A stretch of 20,122 bases of DNA from positions 1 to 20,122 of the forward strand of contig JBLHKW010000099.1 of the NCBI GenBank assembly GCA_047618565.1, in the 5' to 3' direction. Numbering within the stretch: the stretch's first letter is position 1; each line of letters starts with the position of its first letter. Shown here in pieces: positions 7,750-17,132 of this stretch. The position numbers were made by a program, and so were the translations under genes. This DNA comes from JBLHKW01 sp047618565 (lineage in GTDB: Bacteria > Planctomycetota > UBA1135 > GCA-002686595). The notes beneath the pieces were generated by a model. The model saw nothing but the letters and a program-made list of their open reading frames with translations. It was not told where the DNA came from and did no database searches.

Positions 7750-9099
7750 ATGTTCAAGAAACTACTGATAGCCAACCGCGGCGAGGTCGCCGTACGCGTG
7801 GCCCGCGCGGCCCATGAACTCGGCGTTCACGTCGTCGGCATCACCTCAGAGCCCGACCGCAACGCCTCCTGGCTCGCGTTCATGGACGAGGTCGTCCCGA
7901 TCGGGGGAGCGTCGCCGCGCGAGAGCTACCTGCGCGCCGAATCGGTCCTGCAAGCCGCGCGGCAGACGGGCTGCAGCGCCATCCATCCGGGCTGGGGTTT
8001 CCTGGCCGAGGACGCACGTTTCGCGGCGCTCTGCGAACAGCACGGCGTCACCTTCATCGGACCGTCGGCGGCCGTGATGGATCGCATGGGCCTCAAGTGG
8101 CCGGCGAAATGCGCCATGCGTGCGGCGGGTCTCGACGGCATCCCCGGTTCCGAGGGACTCCTGGAAGACGTCGAGCAGGCGGTCAGCGCCGGGAACCAGG
8201 TCGGCTATCCGGTGCTCCTGAAAGCGGACGCCGGCGGCGGAGGGAGAGGCATGCGCCTGTGCCACTCCGAAGCCGAGCTGCGCGATGCCTTCCCGGAGGC
8301 GACGGCCGAAGCACTCGCCAACTTCGGCAACGCGGGCATCTACCTCGAACGCTATCTGTCGGGCGGCCGGCACGTCGAGATCCAGATCCTGTGCGACGCA
8401 TTCGGAGGCGCCCTGCACCTCGGAGAGCGGGAGTGCTCGATCCAGCGCAAGCACCAGAAGCTGCTCGAGGAGAGCCCCAGCCCGATCGTCGATGCAGACC
8501 TGCGCTCCGAACTCGGACAGCGCGCCGCCAACGCCGCGAGTGCCATCGGATACGTCGGCGCGGGCACCATGGAGTTCCTGCGCTCCGACGAGGGCAAGTA
8601 CTACTTCATGGAGATGAACACGCGTCTTCAGGTGGAGCATCCCGTCAGCGAGATGGTCACCGGAGTCGACATCGTGACCGAACAGCTGCGCATCGCCGCC
8701 AACGGACGACTTGGCCAAACCCAGGAATCCATTCGCATGCAAGGGCATGCCATCGAGTGCCGCATCAACGCGGAGGATCCCGAACAAGACTTCCGACCGA
8801 CGCCCGGCACCCTGGCCAGGCTCGAGATACCGACCGACGCGGGGCCCGGCAAGGTACGCGTCGAAACGCACCTGCAGGCGGGCGACGAGGTGTCGCCCTA
8901 CTACGACTCACTGCTCGCAAAGATCATCGTGCATGGCCAGGATCGCGCCGCGGCGATCGAGACCATGGAAGCCACCCTGGCGCGCGTGCGCATCGAGGGT
9001 GTGTCGACCACCATCCCGGTCCACCTGGCCGTCCTCGCAAGCCCCGAATTCAGGACCGGCGCGTACGATACGCGCAGCATCCCGGGCTGGGGCAGCTGA
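7750..9099 (+). CDS. accC: Biotin carboxylase subunit of an acyl-CoA carboxylase
   Basis: The 449-residue protein carboxylates carrier-bound biotin using ATP and bicarbonate, the first half-reaction of acyl-CoA carboxylation. It begins 'MFKKLLIANRGEVAVRVARA', the standard start of the biotin carboxylase N-terminal fold. The ATP-grasp glycine loop is K158-ADAGGGGRGMR. The catalytic stretch 'EMNTRLQVEHP' places E288, N290 and R292, the same numbers as in E. coli AccC. Length also matches the ~449-residue single-domain enzyme, so there is no fused carrier domain. The frame is open to an ATG at 7672, but the extra 26 residues are not family-like, so I start at 7750. It heads the operon with the carboxyltransferase (28-nt gap) and biotin carrier, which makes it more likely part of a dedicated acyl-CoA carboxylase than the sole housekeeping AccC. 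Confidence 0.96.
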   Translation: MFKKLLIANRGEVAVRVARAAHELGVHVVGITSEPDRNASWLAFMDEVVPIGGASPRESYLRAESVLQAARQTGCSAIHPGWGFLAEDARFAALCEQHGVTFIGPSAAVMDRMGLKWPAKCAMRAAGLDGIPGSEGLLEDVEQAVSAGNQVGYPVLLKADAGGGGRGMRLCHSEAELRDAFPEATAEALANFGNAGIYLERYLSGGRHVEIQILCDAFGGALHLGERECSIQRKHQKLLEESPSPIVDADLRSELGQRAANAASAIGYVGAGTMEFLRSDEGKYYFMEMNTRLQVEHPVSEMVTGVDIVTEQLRIAANGRLGQTQESIRMQGHAIECRINAEDPEQDFRPTPGTLARLEIPTDAGPGKVRVETHLQAGDEVSPYYDSLLAKIIVHGQDRAAAIETMEATLARVRIEGVSTTIPVHLAVLASPEFRTGAYDTRSIPGWGS

Positions 9100-9127
9100 C
9101 GCGCCTCACCGCCCCCCTCCAGCGAAC

Positions 9128-10854
<1,727 letters not shown>

Positions 10855-10858
<4 letters not shown>

Positions 10859-11457
10859 GCGCCTCGATCGAGCTGCGCGCAGAGCAGGACGGCGAACGCT
10901 GGCTCCTGCGCGTTCCGGAAGCGGGAATTTTCACCTGCGCGCAAGCGCGTGGAGCGGCACTGGCAGCGGGCCAGACGGCGGGCGTCCTGCTGCGCCTGGG
11001 ACGCGCCGCGCCCCTGGTCGTGCCGGCCGGCGTGCGGGGCATCGTCACTTCACCGCGCCCGGCGCACGTGCATGCCCCGGTCGGCGCGGGCGAGGTGCTC
11101 TACGAGCTCTCCTCCATCGGGAGTGGCGACCTGCTCGAGGACCAGGGCGCGCCCGAGGAAAACGTGAGCCCAGGGGGCAACCCCGTGGTCGTCGCGCCCC
11201 AGGCGGGACGTTTCTACGTTTCCCCCTCACCCACGGAACCGCCCTTCGTATCCCCTGGTAGCGCCCTGCACGACGGTGTCGCCATCGGGATGATCGAGAT
11301 CATGAAGACCTTCACGCAGATCCTCTACCGCGCGGAGAATGGCCTGCCCGGCCACGCCACGGTGCTGCGTGTGCTCGCGGCCGACGGCTCCGATGTGGCG
11401 GCCGGTGACGCTCTGATCGAGCTGGCCGCCGAGGACGGCGGCGTCCAGACCCCCTGA
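10855..11457 (+). CDS. Biotin carboxyl carrier protein with tandem biotinyl/lipoyl-like domains
   Basis: The 200-residue carrier shuttles carboxybiotin between the two preceding subunits. The C-terminal domain (about 110-192) opens with 'VVAPQAGRFYVSPSPTEPPFV' and carries the biotinylation hairpin I147-E-I-M-K151-T-F, so K151 is the expected biotin lysine. The family's usual motif is E-A-M-K-M. It ends with 'VAAGDALIELAAED', the closing strand of the barrel. The N-terminal half (about 14-88) has the same strand outline: 'LLRVPEAGIF', 'ALAAGQTAGVLLRLGR', 'VVPAGVRGIV' and 'PVGAGEVLYEL'. It has no lysine-bearing hairpin and cannot carry biotin. The start ATG overlaps the carboxyltransferase stop (ATGA). 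A simple BCCP would have one such domain plus a flexible Ala/Pro linker; here the linker between the domains is short. The extra domain may dock the carrier in the complex; that is inference. Confidence 0.88.
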
Positions 11458-11473
11458 TGTCGTCACTCCGGCC

Positions 11474-12823
11474 ATGAGTCAGCGCAACAAATCCCACATC
11501 CTGATCGGCGGTCTGATCCTCGCCGGGGTGCTCGTCATCATGCTGACGACGATGCTGAGCAAGCTCGACCCGACCCGCTCGGGTCCGATGGTCGAGAAGG
11601 GCGAGCAGGCCGTGCGTTCGCGCCCCGCCCCCCTGGAGTCCGTCGGGTCGAACGACGGTGACGGGGCTCGCATGGCCACGATCTCGGATCCAGCGCTCAC
11701 GATCATCGTGGTCGGCCCGGCGGGCCTGCCACTGCACACGGCAACGATTGTGGCCTCCAGAGATGGCGAGCAGTACGAGACCACCGGGCGTGCAGCGTGG
11801 GACGAAATCTCGGTCGGTGACTGGCAGATCGATGTCACCCTCGATGGATACCTGGACGCCCACAAGAAGATCTCGGTGATCGACGGCGGGCACGCCAACG
11901 TCGTCATCACCATGTACCGCTCGGTCGATATCCGTGGCCGCATCGTCGACACCATGGGCGCCGTGGTCCCGTCCACGATGATCCAGTTCCAGCGTGAGGG
12001 TGACGAGGCCCAGGACAGCAAGTCGAACCGCGGCTTACGAAGGGTGGTGACGGACGAGGACGGCGCCTTCTCGATGAACCTGGAAGAAGCGGGCGAGTAC
12101 CGTCTGATCGTCGGCGCCAAGGCGTCCCCGCTACTCGCCATGGAGGAACCCGTCGATCTCGCCCCGGGCATTCTGGAGCTCGAGGTGGTCATCCAGGGCG
12201 CGGGCTCGGTGGAGCTGAAACTCACCAACCTGCCCGAACTCGCCAAGGCCAAGGACGGGCTGCTGCGAGCCCGCATCTACGTGCGCCGCGCCCGGAACCG
12301 AACGGCGGGCGAGAAGCCCTCTGGACTGACGGATCCGTCAGCCCCCAGAAAGACGCGGCCGGGCCGGCCAACGCGAGATAACGCGCCCATCGACGACCCG
12401 GGTGATTCGCAGTCCGGTCGCAAGCCCCATCGATTGAACACCGCCAGGCCCGACAGAGTCACCGAAGGCACCGAGCAGAACGCTGATAAGCAACCGGACC
12501 CGTCCGGCATGCAGCCCCTGGGCCCCGAATGGACCCACAAGGTGAGTACCACGGTGAGCCCCGATGGCACGGCCTCCTTCGCGCGCCTGACCGCGCGCAG
12601 GGAGTACCGACTCGTGCTCGAAATGCGCCGGGTCCAGTTCCAGTCGATCCAGAGCTTCCGCGTCGATCCCGAGCGCCTCGTCACACTACAGGCCAACGTG
12701 CCGACGATGCCAGCTGACGCGGGCGCCAACGCGCGCCACAATGCGATCCTGCCGCTCAACCTTATCGTCAATTACCAATCCTCCGGCGCCGACATCCCGG
12801 AACCCGGCTTCTACTGGAAGTGA
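11474..12823 (+). CDS. Membrane-anchored CarboxypepD_reg-like protein with a disordered insertion
   Basis: The 449-residue protein has an N-terminal membrane segment at about residues 8-28 followed by a polar linker. Two beta-sandwich units follow: 'LTIIVVGPAGLPLHTATIVAS' from about residue 75, and 'VDIRGRIVDTMGAVVPSTMIQFQREG' from about 150, with 'VTDEDGAFSMNLEEAGEYRLIVGA'. A third, split sandwich runs from 'VELKLTNLPELA' to the C-terminus. It is interrupted at about residues 275-350 by a highly charged stretch rich in Arg, Pro, Asp and Lys with no predicted structure. No catalytic residues are seen. It starts 16 nt after the biotin carrier gene and ends 7 nt before acpS, so it sits inside the lipid-metabolism operon although its own job is probably at the cell surface. 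It is a distant paralogue of the gene at 1734-3713. Confidence 0.86.
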   Translation: MSQRNKSHILIGGLILAGVLVIMLTTMLSKLDPTRSGPMVEKGEQAVRSRPAPLESVGSNDGDGARMATISDPALTIIVVGPAGLPLHTATIVASRDGEQYETTGRAAWDEISVGDWQIDVTLDGYLDAHKKISVIDGGHANVVITMYRSVDIRGRIVDTMGAVVPSTMIQFQREGDEAQDSKSNRGLRRVVTDEDGAFSMNLEEAGEYRLIVGAKASPLLAMEEPVDLAPGILELEVVIQGAGSVELKLTNLPELAKAKDGLLRARIYVRRARNRTAGEKPSGLTDPSAPRKTRPGRPTRDNAPIDDPGDSQSGRKPHRLNTARPDRVTEGTEQNADKQPDPSGMQPLGPEWTHKVSTTVSPDGTASFARLTARREYRLVLEMRRVQFQSIQSFRVDPERLVTLQANVPTMPADAGANARHNAILPLNLIVNYQSSGADIPEPGFYWK

Positions 12824-12830
12824 CCTGCTC

Positions 12831-13211
12831 GTGGCAATCCTGGGCCTAGGCATCGACATCGCACAGATCGATCGGTTGGAGCAGGTCTTCGCACGCCGCG
12901 GCGAGCGTTTCCTGGCACGCGTGTTCACCAACACCGAGCGCAGCTACTGCGACGCGCGCCAGGCGCGCTTCACCCATTACGCCGGCCGCTTCGCGGCGAA
13001 GGAGGCGGCCATCAAGGCCCTGGGCACCGGCGGGCAGCCGGGCGTGCGCTGGACCGACGTGGAGATCCAGAGCGAGAGCGGCGCTGCGCCACGGCTCGAG
13101 CTACACGGAGCGACGGCCCGACTCGCATCCCGCCGAGGTGTCGCCAATCTGCACGTGGCGATCACCCATGACGGCGGCATGGCCTCGGCGGTCGTCGTTG
13201 CGGAAGACTAG
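12831..13211 (+). CDS. acpS: Holo-[acyl-carrier-protein] synthase
   Basis: AcpS moves 4'-phosphopantetheine from CoA to the serine of apo-ACP, which activates fatty acid synthesis. The 126-residue length equals that of the E. coli enzyme. The signature 'GLGIDIAQIDRLE' places the magnesium ligand at D9, 'RVFTNTERSYC' follows, and 'RFAAKEAAIKALGTG' places the second ligand at E58; both numbers match E. coli AcpS. I chose the GTG at 12831, which lies 7 nt after the preceding stop and puts the motifs at their standard positions. An upstream ATG at 12741 in the same frame would overlap the previous gene by 83 nt. It is the last gene of the + strand run that starts with accC, a sensible partner for acyl-CoA carboxylase genes. 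It converges on the DUF952 gene with 15 nt between. Confidence 0.96.
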   Translation: MAILGLGIDIAQIDRLEQVFARRGERFLARVFTNTERSYCDARQARFTHYAGRFAAKEAAIKALGTGGQPGVRWTDVEIQSESGAAPRLELHGATARLASRRGVANLHVAITHDGGMASAVVVAED

Positions 13212-13226
13212 CCGGGGCTGGCCCGG

Positions 13227-13610
13227 TCAGTGGGACAGCCCCTGGGGATCGTCCCCAGCGGGCGTCACGGCGAAGAGCGGGGAATGCCAGCCCCGGAGGC
13301 CTCTATTGAGCCGCCACGAGCGCAGCACATCGGTACGTTGCAGGGGGCGGTAGAGGTGTGGGAAGCGTGAACCACCCCGTGAAACCTCGAGGCGCAGATC
13401 ATCCGCGGTCGAAGCCTGGCCCAGTTCCACCAGAACGACCTCGGGCGTATCTCCGTAGTGTGCATCGAGCGTGCCGGCGACCTGGTGCGCGAAGGACAGG
13501 TGCACGAAGCCCTCGGTCGCGAGCGATGGCGGCGACCAGGTCCCCTCGCGCTTGAGCAACACGCCGGCCTCGGCGATGCCTATCAGGTGAAAGAGACGGG
13601 TCGATTTCAT
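13227..13610 (-). CDS. DUF952 family protein
   Basis: The 127-residue protein matches the DUF952 (COG3502) pattern. It opens 'STRLFHLIGIAEAGVL', then has 'PPSLATEGFVHLSFAHQVAGTLDAHYGD', the conserved 'EGFIH.S...Q' core, then 'VVLVELGQ', and 'GSRFPHLYRPLQRTDVL', the family's 'FPH.Y.PL....V' motif. The biochemical role of the family is not established to my knowledge. The ATG at 13610-13608 overlaps the mqnD stop in an ATGA, so translation is probably coupled to the menaquinone genes, but a functional link does not follow from that. There is no signal peptide or membrane segment. Confidence 0.9.
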   Translation of the reverse strand: MKSTRLFHLIGIAEAGVLLKREGTWSPPSLATEGFVHLSFAHQVAGTLDAHYGDTPEVVLVELGQASTADDLRLEVSRGGSRFPHLYRPLQRTDVLRSWRLNRGLRGWHSPLFAVTPAGDDPQGLSH

Positions 13611-14452
13611 GCGTCGAAGATCTCCAGAGGTATGCGTGGGAGGTCCGTTGCGGGCGCTCGAACAGAGAGTGCATCCAGGGCGCTCTGCCCCTCCTGACCC
13701 AGATCCCGTGTCCAGGCGTTCACGTACAGGTCCACATGGGCGCCGATGACATCGTCGTCGAGTTCCTGCGCATGCTGACGCATCGTGCTGAACGCCTCCG
13801 CGCGGTTGGCGATGGCGTGGTCGAGGGAATTGCGTATCGCGCGCGTCAGGGACTTCAGCACCTCCGTTCCCAGGCTACGGCGCGCGACCAGCCCGCCGAG
13901 GGGCAGGGGGGCGCCGGTCTCCGCTTCCCAGCGTTCGCCCAGGTCCTGCACGCAATCGAGGCCCTGCTCCGCGAAGGTGAAGCGGCCCTCGTGGATGCAG
14001 ACCCCGAAGTCGGCCCGCCCGGCCGCGAGCGCAGGCATGATCTCCGAGAACAAAACCTGCTCCACACGACCTTGACCCGGGTGAAAGAGCTCGTACAGCA
14101 AGCTGGCCGTCGTGTGCGCGCCGGGACACAGGACCCGGGCGGCCCTGTCGGCGAAACGCGTATCCGAGGGGTGCTCCCCGGGACGAGCCGCGAGCAACAG
14201 GGGCCCGACGCCGAAACCGATCGCGGAACCGCAGGGCAAGACCACGTAATCCTGCGCCAGGTGCAAGGCGGCGTGGAAGCTGACCTTGCTCGCATCGAGT
14301 TCCCCCGCCAGCGTTCGCTGGTTGAGCTCCTCCACGTCCGCGAGTTCGAGCCGCAGGTCCAGGCCGCACGGGTCCACCCGACCGCTGAGCAGCCCGTGGA
14401 ATGCGAACGTATCGTTGGGGCAGGTGGAAATGCCCATGCGCACGAGAGTCAT
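13607..14452 (-). CDS. mqnD: 1,4-dihydroxy-6-naphthoate synthase (futalosine pathway)
   Basis: MqnD converts cyclic dehypoxanthinyl futalosine to 1,4-dihydroxy-6-naphthoate in the alternative menaquinone route. The 281-residue protein starts 'MTLVRMGISTCPNDTFAFHG'; 'S.CPNDTF.F' near residue 10 is the enzyme's hallmark. Other family pieces follow in order: 'ELADVEELNQRTLAGELDASKVSFHA', 'GSAIGFGVGPLLLA', 'CPGAHTTASLLYELF', 'LFSEIMPALAAGRADFGVCIHEGRFTF' and 'LPLGGLVARRSL'. The fold is a periplasmic-binding-protein-like two-lobe enzyme that acts in the cytoplasm. Length is normal. The start ATG (14452-14450) overlaps the mqnB stop by 4 nt, and its own stop overlaps the DUF952 start by 4 nt. The same frame stays open up to 15400, but that extension covers mqnB in another frame and is not real. 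Confidence 0.95.
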   Translation of the reverse strand: MTLVRMGISTCPNDTFAFHGLLSGRVDPCGLDLRLELADVEELNQRTLAGELDASKVSFHAALHLAQDYVVLPCGSAIGFGVGPLLLAARPGEHPSDTRFADRAARVLCPGAHTTASLLYELFHPGQGRVEQVLFSEIMPALAAGRADFGVCIHEGRFTFAEQGLDCVQDLGERWEAETGAPLPLGGLVARRSLGTEVLKSLTRAIRNSLDHAIANRAEAFSTMRQHAQELDDDVIGAHVDLYVNAWTRDLGQEGQSALDALSVRAPATDLPRIPLEIFDA

Positions 14453-15129
14453 TTCGGCGCGCTCCAGTCCGGGGAGGTCATCACCGCGCGTGCCGCGCTC
14501 CACGCCGCGTGCATCGCCGGCGCGATGCTCCAGTTGCTCGGATCGCGATCGCCAACCTCGTTCGAGATCCCCCGCACGATGGTCAGCGGGGTACCAGCCT
14601 GGTGACAGGCCAGGGCTACACCAAAGCCCTCCATGTCCTCCGCAGCGGGAGCGTGGGCCGTCTGCCGGCGACGACCGGCCTGCTGCGCGGACCCGGAACA
14701 GCTGCACACGGTCAGGAGCGTCGGCGCGCCCTCCGAACCCGGCGAGCTGAGGGGCAGGATGTCGAACACGTCCGCTGCGTCGCCCTGCGCGGGCCACTGG
14801 GGAAAGCCGAGCCCGGCCGCTGTCCGGGCCGAGGCGCCCTCGCCGGCTCCGATGCCATCGACGGCAACGTGCGCAAACGTGGTCGCTGAACCGATCGGGT
14901 ACGCACGCGTATCGAAACTGCCCGCGATGCCGATCAGGAGCACGCGCTCTGGACCCACACGCGCCAGCTCGCGCGCCGCGCTGGCGGCTGCGGCGATGGG
15001 ACCGAAGCCACACAAGGCGAACGGGGACGAAGACGCCCCGGCCAGACGTTCGGCCTCGATGATCTGCGCCTCGGACGCCGTCGGGATGAGGATCAGCGTC
15101 TCTGCACCAGGTTGCGGACGGCGGGTCAT
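14449..15129 (-). CDS. mqnB: Futalosine hydrolase
   Basis: MqnB cleaves hypoxanthine from futalosine, giving dehypoxanthinyl futalosine. The 226-residue protein is a nucleoside-phosphorylase-fold hydrolase. 'LILIPTASEAQII' is the first strand and turn, 'ALCGFGPIAAAASAARELA' is the glycine-rich region, and 'VLLIGIAGSFD' is followed by 'GSATTFAHVAVDGIG'. The base/ribose-binding motif reads 'AEDMEGFGVALACHQAGTPLTIVRGISNEVG', close to the family's 'EMEG.a.a..c...g.p...iR.ISN..G'. The start at 15129 is the only good ATG before the first strand. It is divergent from recQ across 113 nt, which must hold both promoters; I could not identify convincing -10/-35 pairs there. First of the three coupled genes mqnB-mqnD-DUF952. 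mqnA and mqnC, needed for the full pathway, are not in the window. Confidence 0.93.
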   Translation of the reverse strand: MTRRPQPGAETLILIPTASEAQIIEAERLAGASSSPFALCGFGPIAAAASAARELARVGPERVLLIGIAGSFDTRAYPIGSATTFAHVAVDGIGAGEGASARTAAGLGFPQWPAQGDAADVFDILPLSSPGSEGAPTLLTVCSCSGSAQQAGRRRQTAHAPAAEDMEGFGVALACHQAGTPLTIVRGISNEVGDRDPSNWSIAPAMHAAWSAARAVMTSPDWSAPK

Positions 15130-15230
15130 GCTCCACAGTCTCGGCCATGAAGATTCGCGTAGCAAGACGCGAGCGAGGACTCCTGCGCGGCCGTTGATAG
15201 ACTGACGGCACGGGCGCCGCCAAGCCCGCT

Positions 15231-15236
15231 GGGGAG
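15231..15236 (+). promoter_or_regulatory. Ribosome binding site that fixes the recQ TTG start
   Basis: GGGGAG lies 6 nt before the TTG at 15243. The next in-frame ATG is inside the Walker A motif, so the TTG with this site is the only start that leaves the helicase intact. Confidence 0.75.
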
Positions 15237-15242
15237 CAAGCG

Positions 15243-16970
15243 TTGACACAGAGAGACTGGAAGATCGACGACCCGAGGGTCCTGGCCGCCCTGCGCGAGA
15301 GCTTCGGGATCGATGGTTTCCGCAGCCGCCAGGCCGAGGCCGTACAGGCGGTGCTCGCGGGCCGTGACGTCCTGTTGACCATGCCGACCGGCGCGGGCAA
15401 GTCGCTCGTCTACCAGCTTCCAGCGGTCCTGCTGGACGGACTGACGCTGGTCGTCAGTCCCCTGATCGCGCTCATGAAGGACCAGGTCGACGGCCTGCGG
15501 GCGCGCGGCCTGCGAGCGACATTCATCAATTCGTCCCTGAGCGCGGGAGATCGCGCCAGGCGGCTGGAGGGCGCGACCGCCGCCCGCTTCGACCTGCTCT
15601 TCGTGACCCCCGAGCGCTTCCGGAGCCCGGCCTTCCGCGAAGCACTGCCGCACCTGAACGTCAGCCGCCTGGCGATCGACGAGGCGCACTGCATCAGTCA
15701 CTGGGGGCACGACTTCCGCCCGGACTACTCGCGCCTGGGCGAGTACCGCGCCCTGCTCGGAGATCCCCCCACGATCGCCCTCACCGCGACCGCCACGCCC
15801 AAGGTTGCGAGCGACATCTGCGAGCACCTGCGCATGGCGGACCCGCTCGTGCTGCGCACGGGCATCGAGCGCGAGAACCTGTTCATGGCAGTCACGCCAA
15901 TCTTCGAGGCCGAGGAGAAGATTGGCATCCTCGCCGATCGCATCCGCCGACTGGACGGACCCGGCATCGTCTATTCGGCCCTGATCAAGGACCTCGAGGC
16001 GTTGCACAGCGAACTGCAGCGCCGCGGCGTACCGAGCCTGGTCTACCACGGAAAGCTCTCCTTCGACGAACGCCGGGCGATGCAGGAGCGCTTCATGGCG
16101 TCGGAGCGGGACGTGGTGCTGGCCACCAACGCGTTCGGGATGGGCGTCGACAAGGCGGACATCCGCTTCGTCATCCACGCCCAGGTTCCGCGCACGCTCG
16201 AGTCCTGGATGCAGGAGGTCGGCCGTGCGGGACGGGATGGCAAGCCGTCGTGGTGCGAGCTCGTGTACTTCCCGGAGGACGTCGCGATCCAGCAGAACTT
16301 CGTGAACTGGGCCAACCCGGACCTTGAGTACCTGGTCGGCGTCTACCAGATCCTCGTCGGCTGGGGTGAGCGCATACAGGCCAGGGACCTCGACGACCTG
16401 CGCGACGAGCTGCTGGTGAAGAACCGTGGCGACAACCGCGTCTCGATCTGTCTCAAGTGGTTCGAGGTACTCGGGCTGACGCGCGGTTCCTTCGAGACCC
16501 ACGACCTGACCGTCGTCGGAGAGCTCGACCCGTCCGGACTGCCTGGGTTCGTCGGTAGCGGTGACAAGAAGCGCGGGGACCTGGAGGGACTGCTGCGCAT
16601 GGTCCGCTTCGCGACCGAGGGAATGGTCTGTCGCCGGGTGACCCTGGCAGAGCATTTCGAGACCGACGCCCCGACCGCGCCCTGCGGCGCATGCGACGTC
16701 TGCACCCGCCCGGACGCATGGCTCGCGGGACACTTCGAGACCCAGCGGCCGATCAGCGCCGCGACGGCTCCCGGCGGTGCGGACGCAAGCTGCGCCGCAG
16801 CAGCAGGGCCGTCACCCATCCAGCGCGGAGACTGGGTGCGCGTCGACGGTCGCCACATCGGGCAGGTGGTCCGGGTAGATGGCACGGGGAGCCGGGCGCG
16901 CCTGCTGGTCGAGAGCGCCACGGACCTGCGTCGCCGCACCGTGAAGCCCGGGCGCGCCGAGAAGCTCTAG
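15243..16970 (+). CDS. recQ: RecQ-family ATP-dependent DNA helicase with atypical C-terminal order
   Basis: The 575-residue 3'-5' helicase starts at a TTG. Motif 0 is 'GFRSRQAEAVQAVL', Walker A is M47-PTGAGK53-S, and the DEAH box is D146-EAHCISHWGHDFRPDY. Motif III is 'ALTATATP', motif V is 'VVLATNAFGMGVDKADI', and motif VI is 'QEVGRAGRDG'. The zinc-binding cysteines are C463, C481, C484 and C487 ('CGACDVC'). In standard RecQ the zinc module follows the second helicase lobe directly. Here about 110 residues ('NFVNWANPDLEYLVGVYQIL' through 'LLRMVRFA') come between, including a winged-helix-like part 'RVSICLKWFEVLGLTRG'. After the zinc module there is a linker and a small SH3/KOW-like domain (about 525-570, 'GDWVRVDGRHIGQVVRVDG') in place of the usual RQC and HRDC domains. 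Its stop TAG lies in the CTAG flanking the inverted-repeat element. Confidence 0.92.
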   Translation: MTQRDWKIDDPRVLAALRESFGIDGFRSRQAEAVQAVLAGRDVLLTMPTGAGKSLVYQLPAVLLDGLTLVVSPLIALMKDQVDGLRARGLRATFINSSLSAGDRARRLEGATAARFDLLFVTPERFRSPAFREALPHLNVSRLAIDEAHCISHWGHDFRPDYSRLGEYRALLGDPPTIALTATATPKVASDICEHLRMADPLVLRTGIERENLFMAVTPIFEAEEKIGILADRIRRLDGPGIVYSALIKDLEALHSELQRRGVPSLVYHGKLSFDERRAMQERFMASERDVVLATNAFGMGVDKADIRFVIHAQVPRTLESWMQEVGRAGRDGKPSWCELVYFPEDVAIQQNFVNWANPDLEYLVGVYQILVGWGERIQARDLDDLRDELLVKNRGDNRVSICLKWFEVLGLTRGSFETHDLTVVGELDPSGLPGFVGSGDKKRGDLEGLLRMVRFATEGMVCRRVTLAEHFETDAPTAPCGACDVCTRPDAWLAGHFETQRPISAATAPGGADASCAAAAGPSPIQRGDWVRVDGRHIGQVVRVDGTGSRARLLVESATDLRRRTVKPGRAEKL

Positions 16971-17128
16971 CAGACCGTTGATAAAGTCATCCGGCGCCAG
17001 GCCGGCATCCTCCACTCCGGTGCGGCGCCTGAAAACCTCGCCGAATCCACCGATTCGCCTGCGTTTCCAGGCACCACTCCGAAGCGGATGCTGTCGTCCT
17101 GGCGCCGAAGCACTTTATCAACGGCCTG
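16971..17128. mobile_element. MITE-like 158-bp inverted-repeat element flanked by CTAG
   Basis: The left end is CAGACCGTTGATAAAGT (16971-16987). The right end (17112-17128), reverse-complemented, is CAGGCCGTTGATAAAGT, so 16 of 17 bases match. Both ends are bounded by CTAG (16967-16970 and 17129-17132). Inside the ends the two halves stay complementary almost throughout: GGCGCCAGG recurs in both arms, CATCC and GCCTG follow, and the centre is CGAATC-CACC-GATTCG. The whole element can fold into one long imperfect hairpin with arms of about 79 nt. It has no coding capacity. End sequences of this kind resemble the terminal repeats of transposons whose ends read roughly CAG-purine-C-T/C-G-TTGA-A/T-AAAG; that comparison is from memory, not a search. 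Confidence 0.75.
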
Positions 17129-17132
17129 CTAG

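Noticed and set aside
13212..13226. Hairpin CCGGG-GCTGG-CCCGG between the convergent acpS and DUF952 genes as a bidirectional terminator
   Set aside because: The stem is only 5 bp and no T-run follows on either strand.
15190..15206. CCGTTGATAGACTG in the mqnB-recQ gap, similar to the inverted-repeat end CCGTTGATAAAGT
   Set aside because: The likeness is confined to about 9 bases at the start, with no partner arm and no CTAG, so I treat it as chance.
13607..15400. A 597-residue open frame on the minus strand
   Set aside because: Only its last 281 residues are real (MqnD). The rest lies over mqnB and the recQ start in another frame and has no family likeness.
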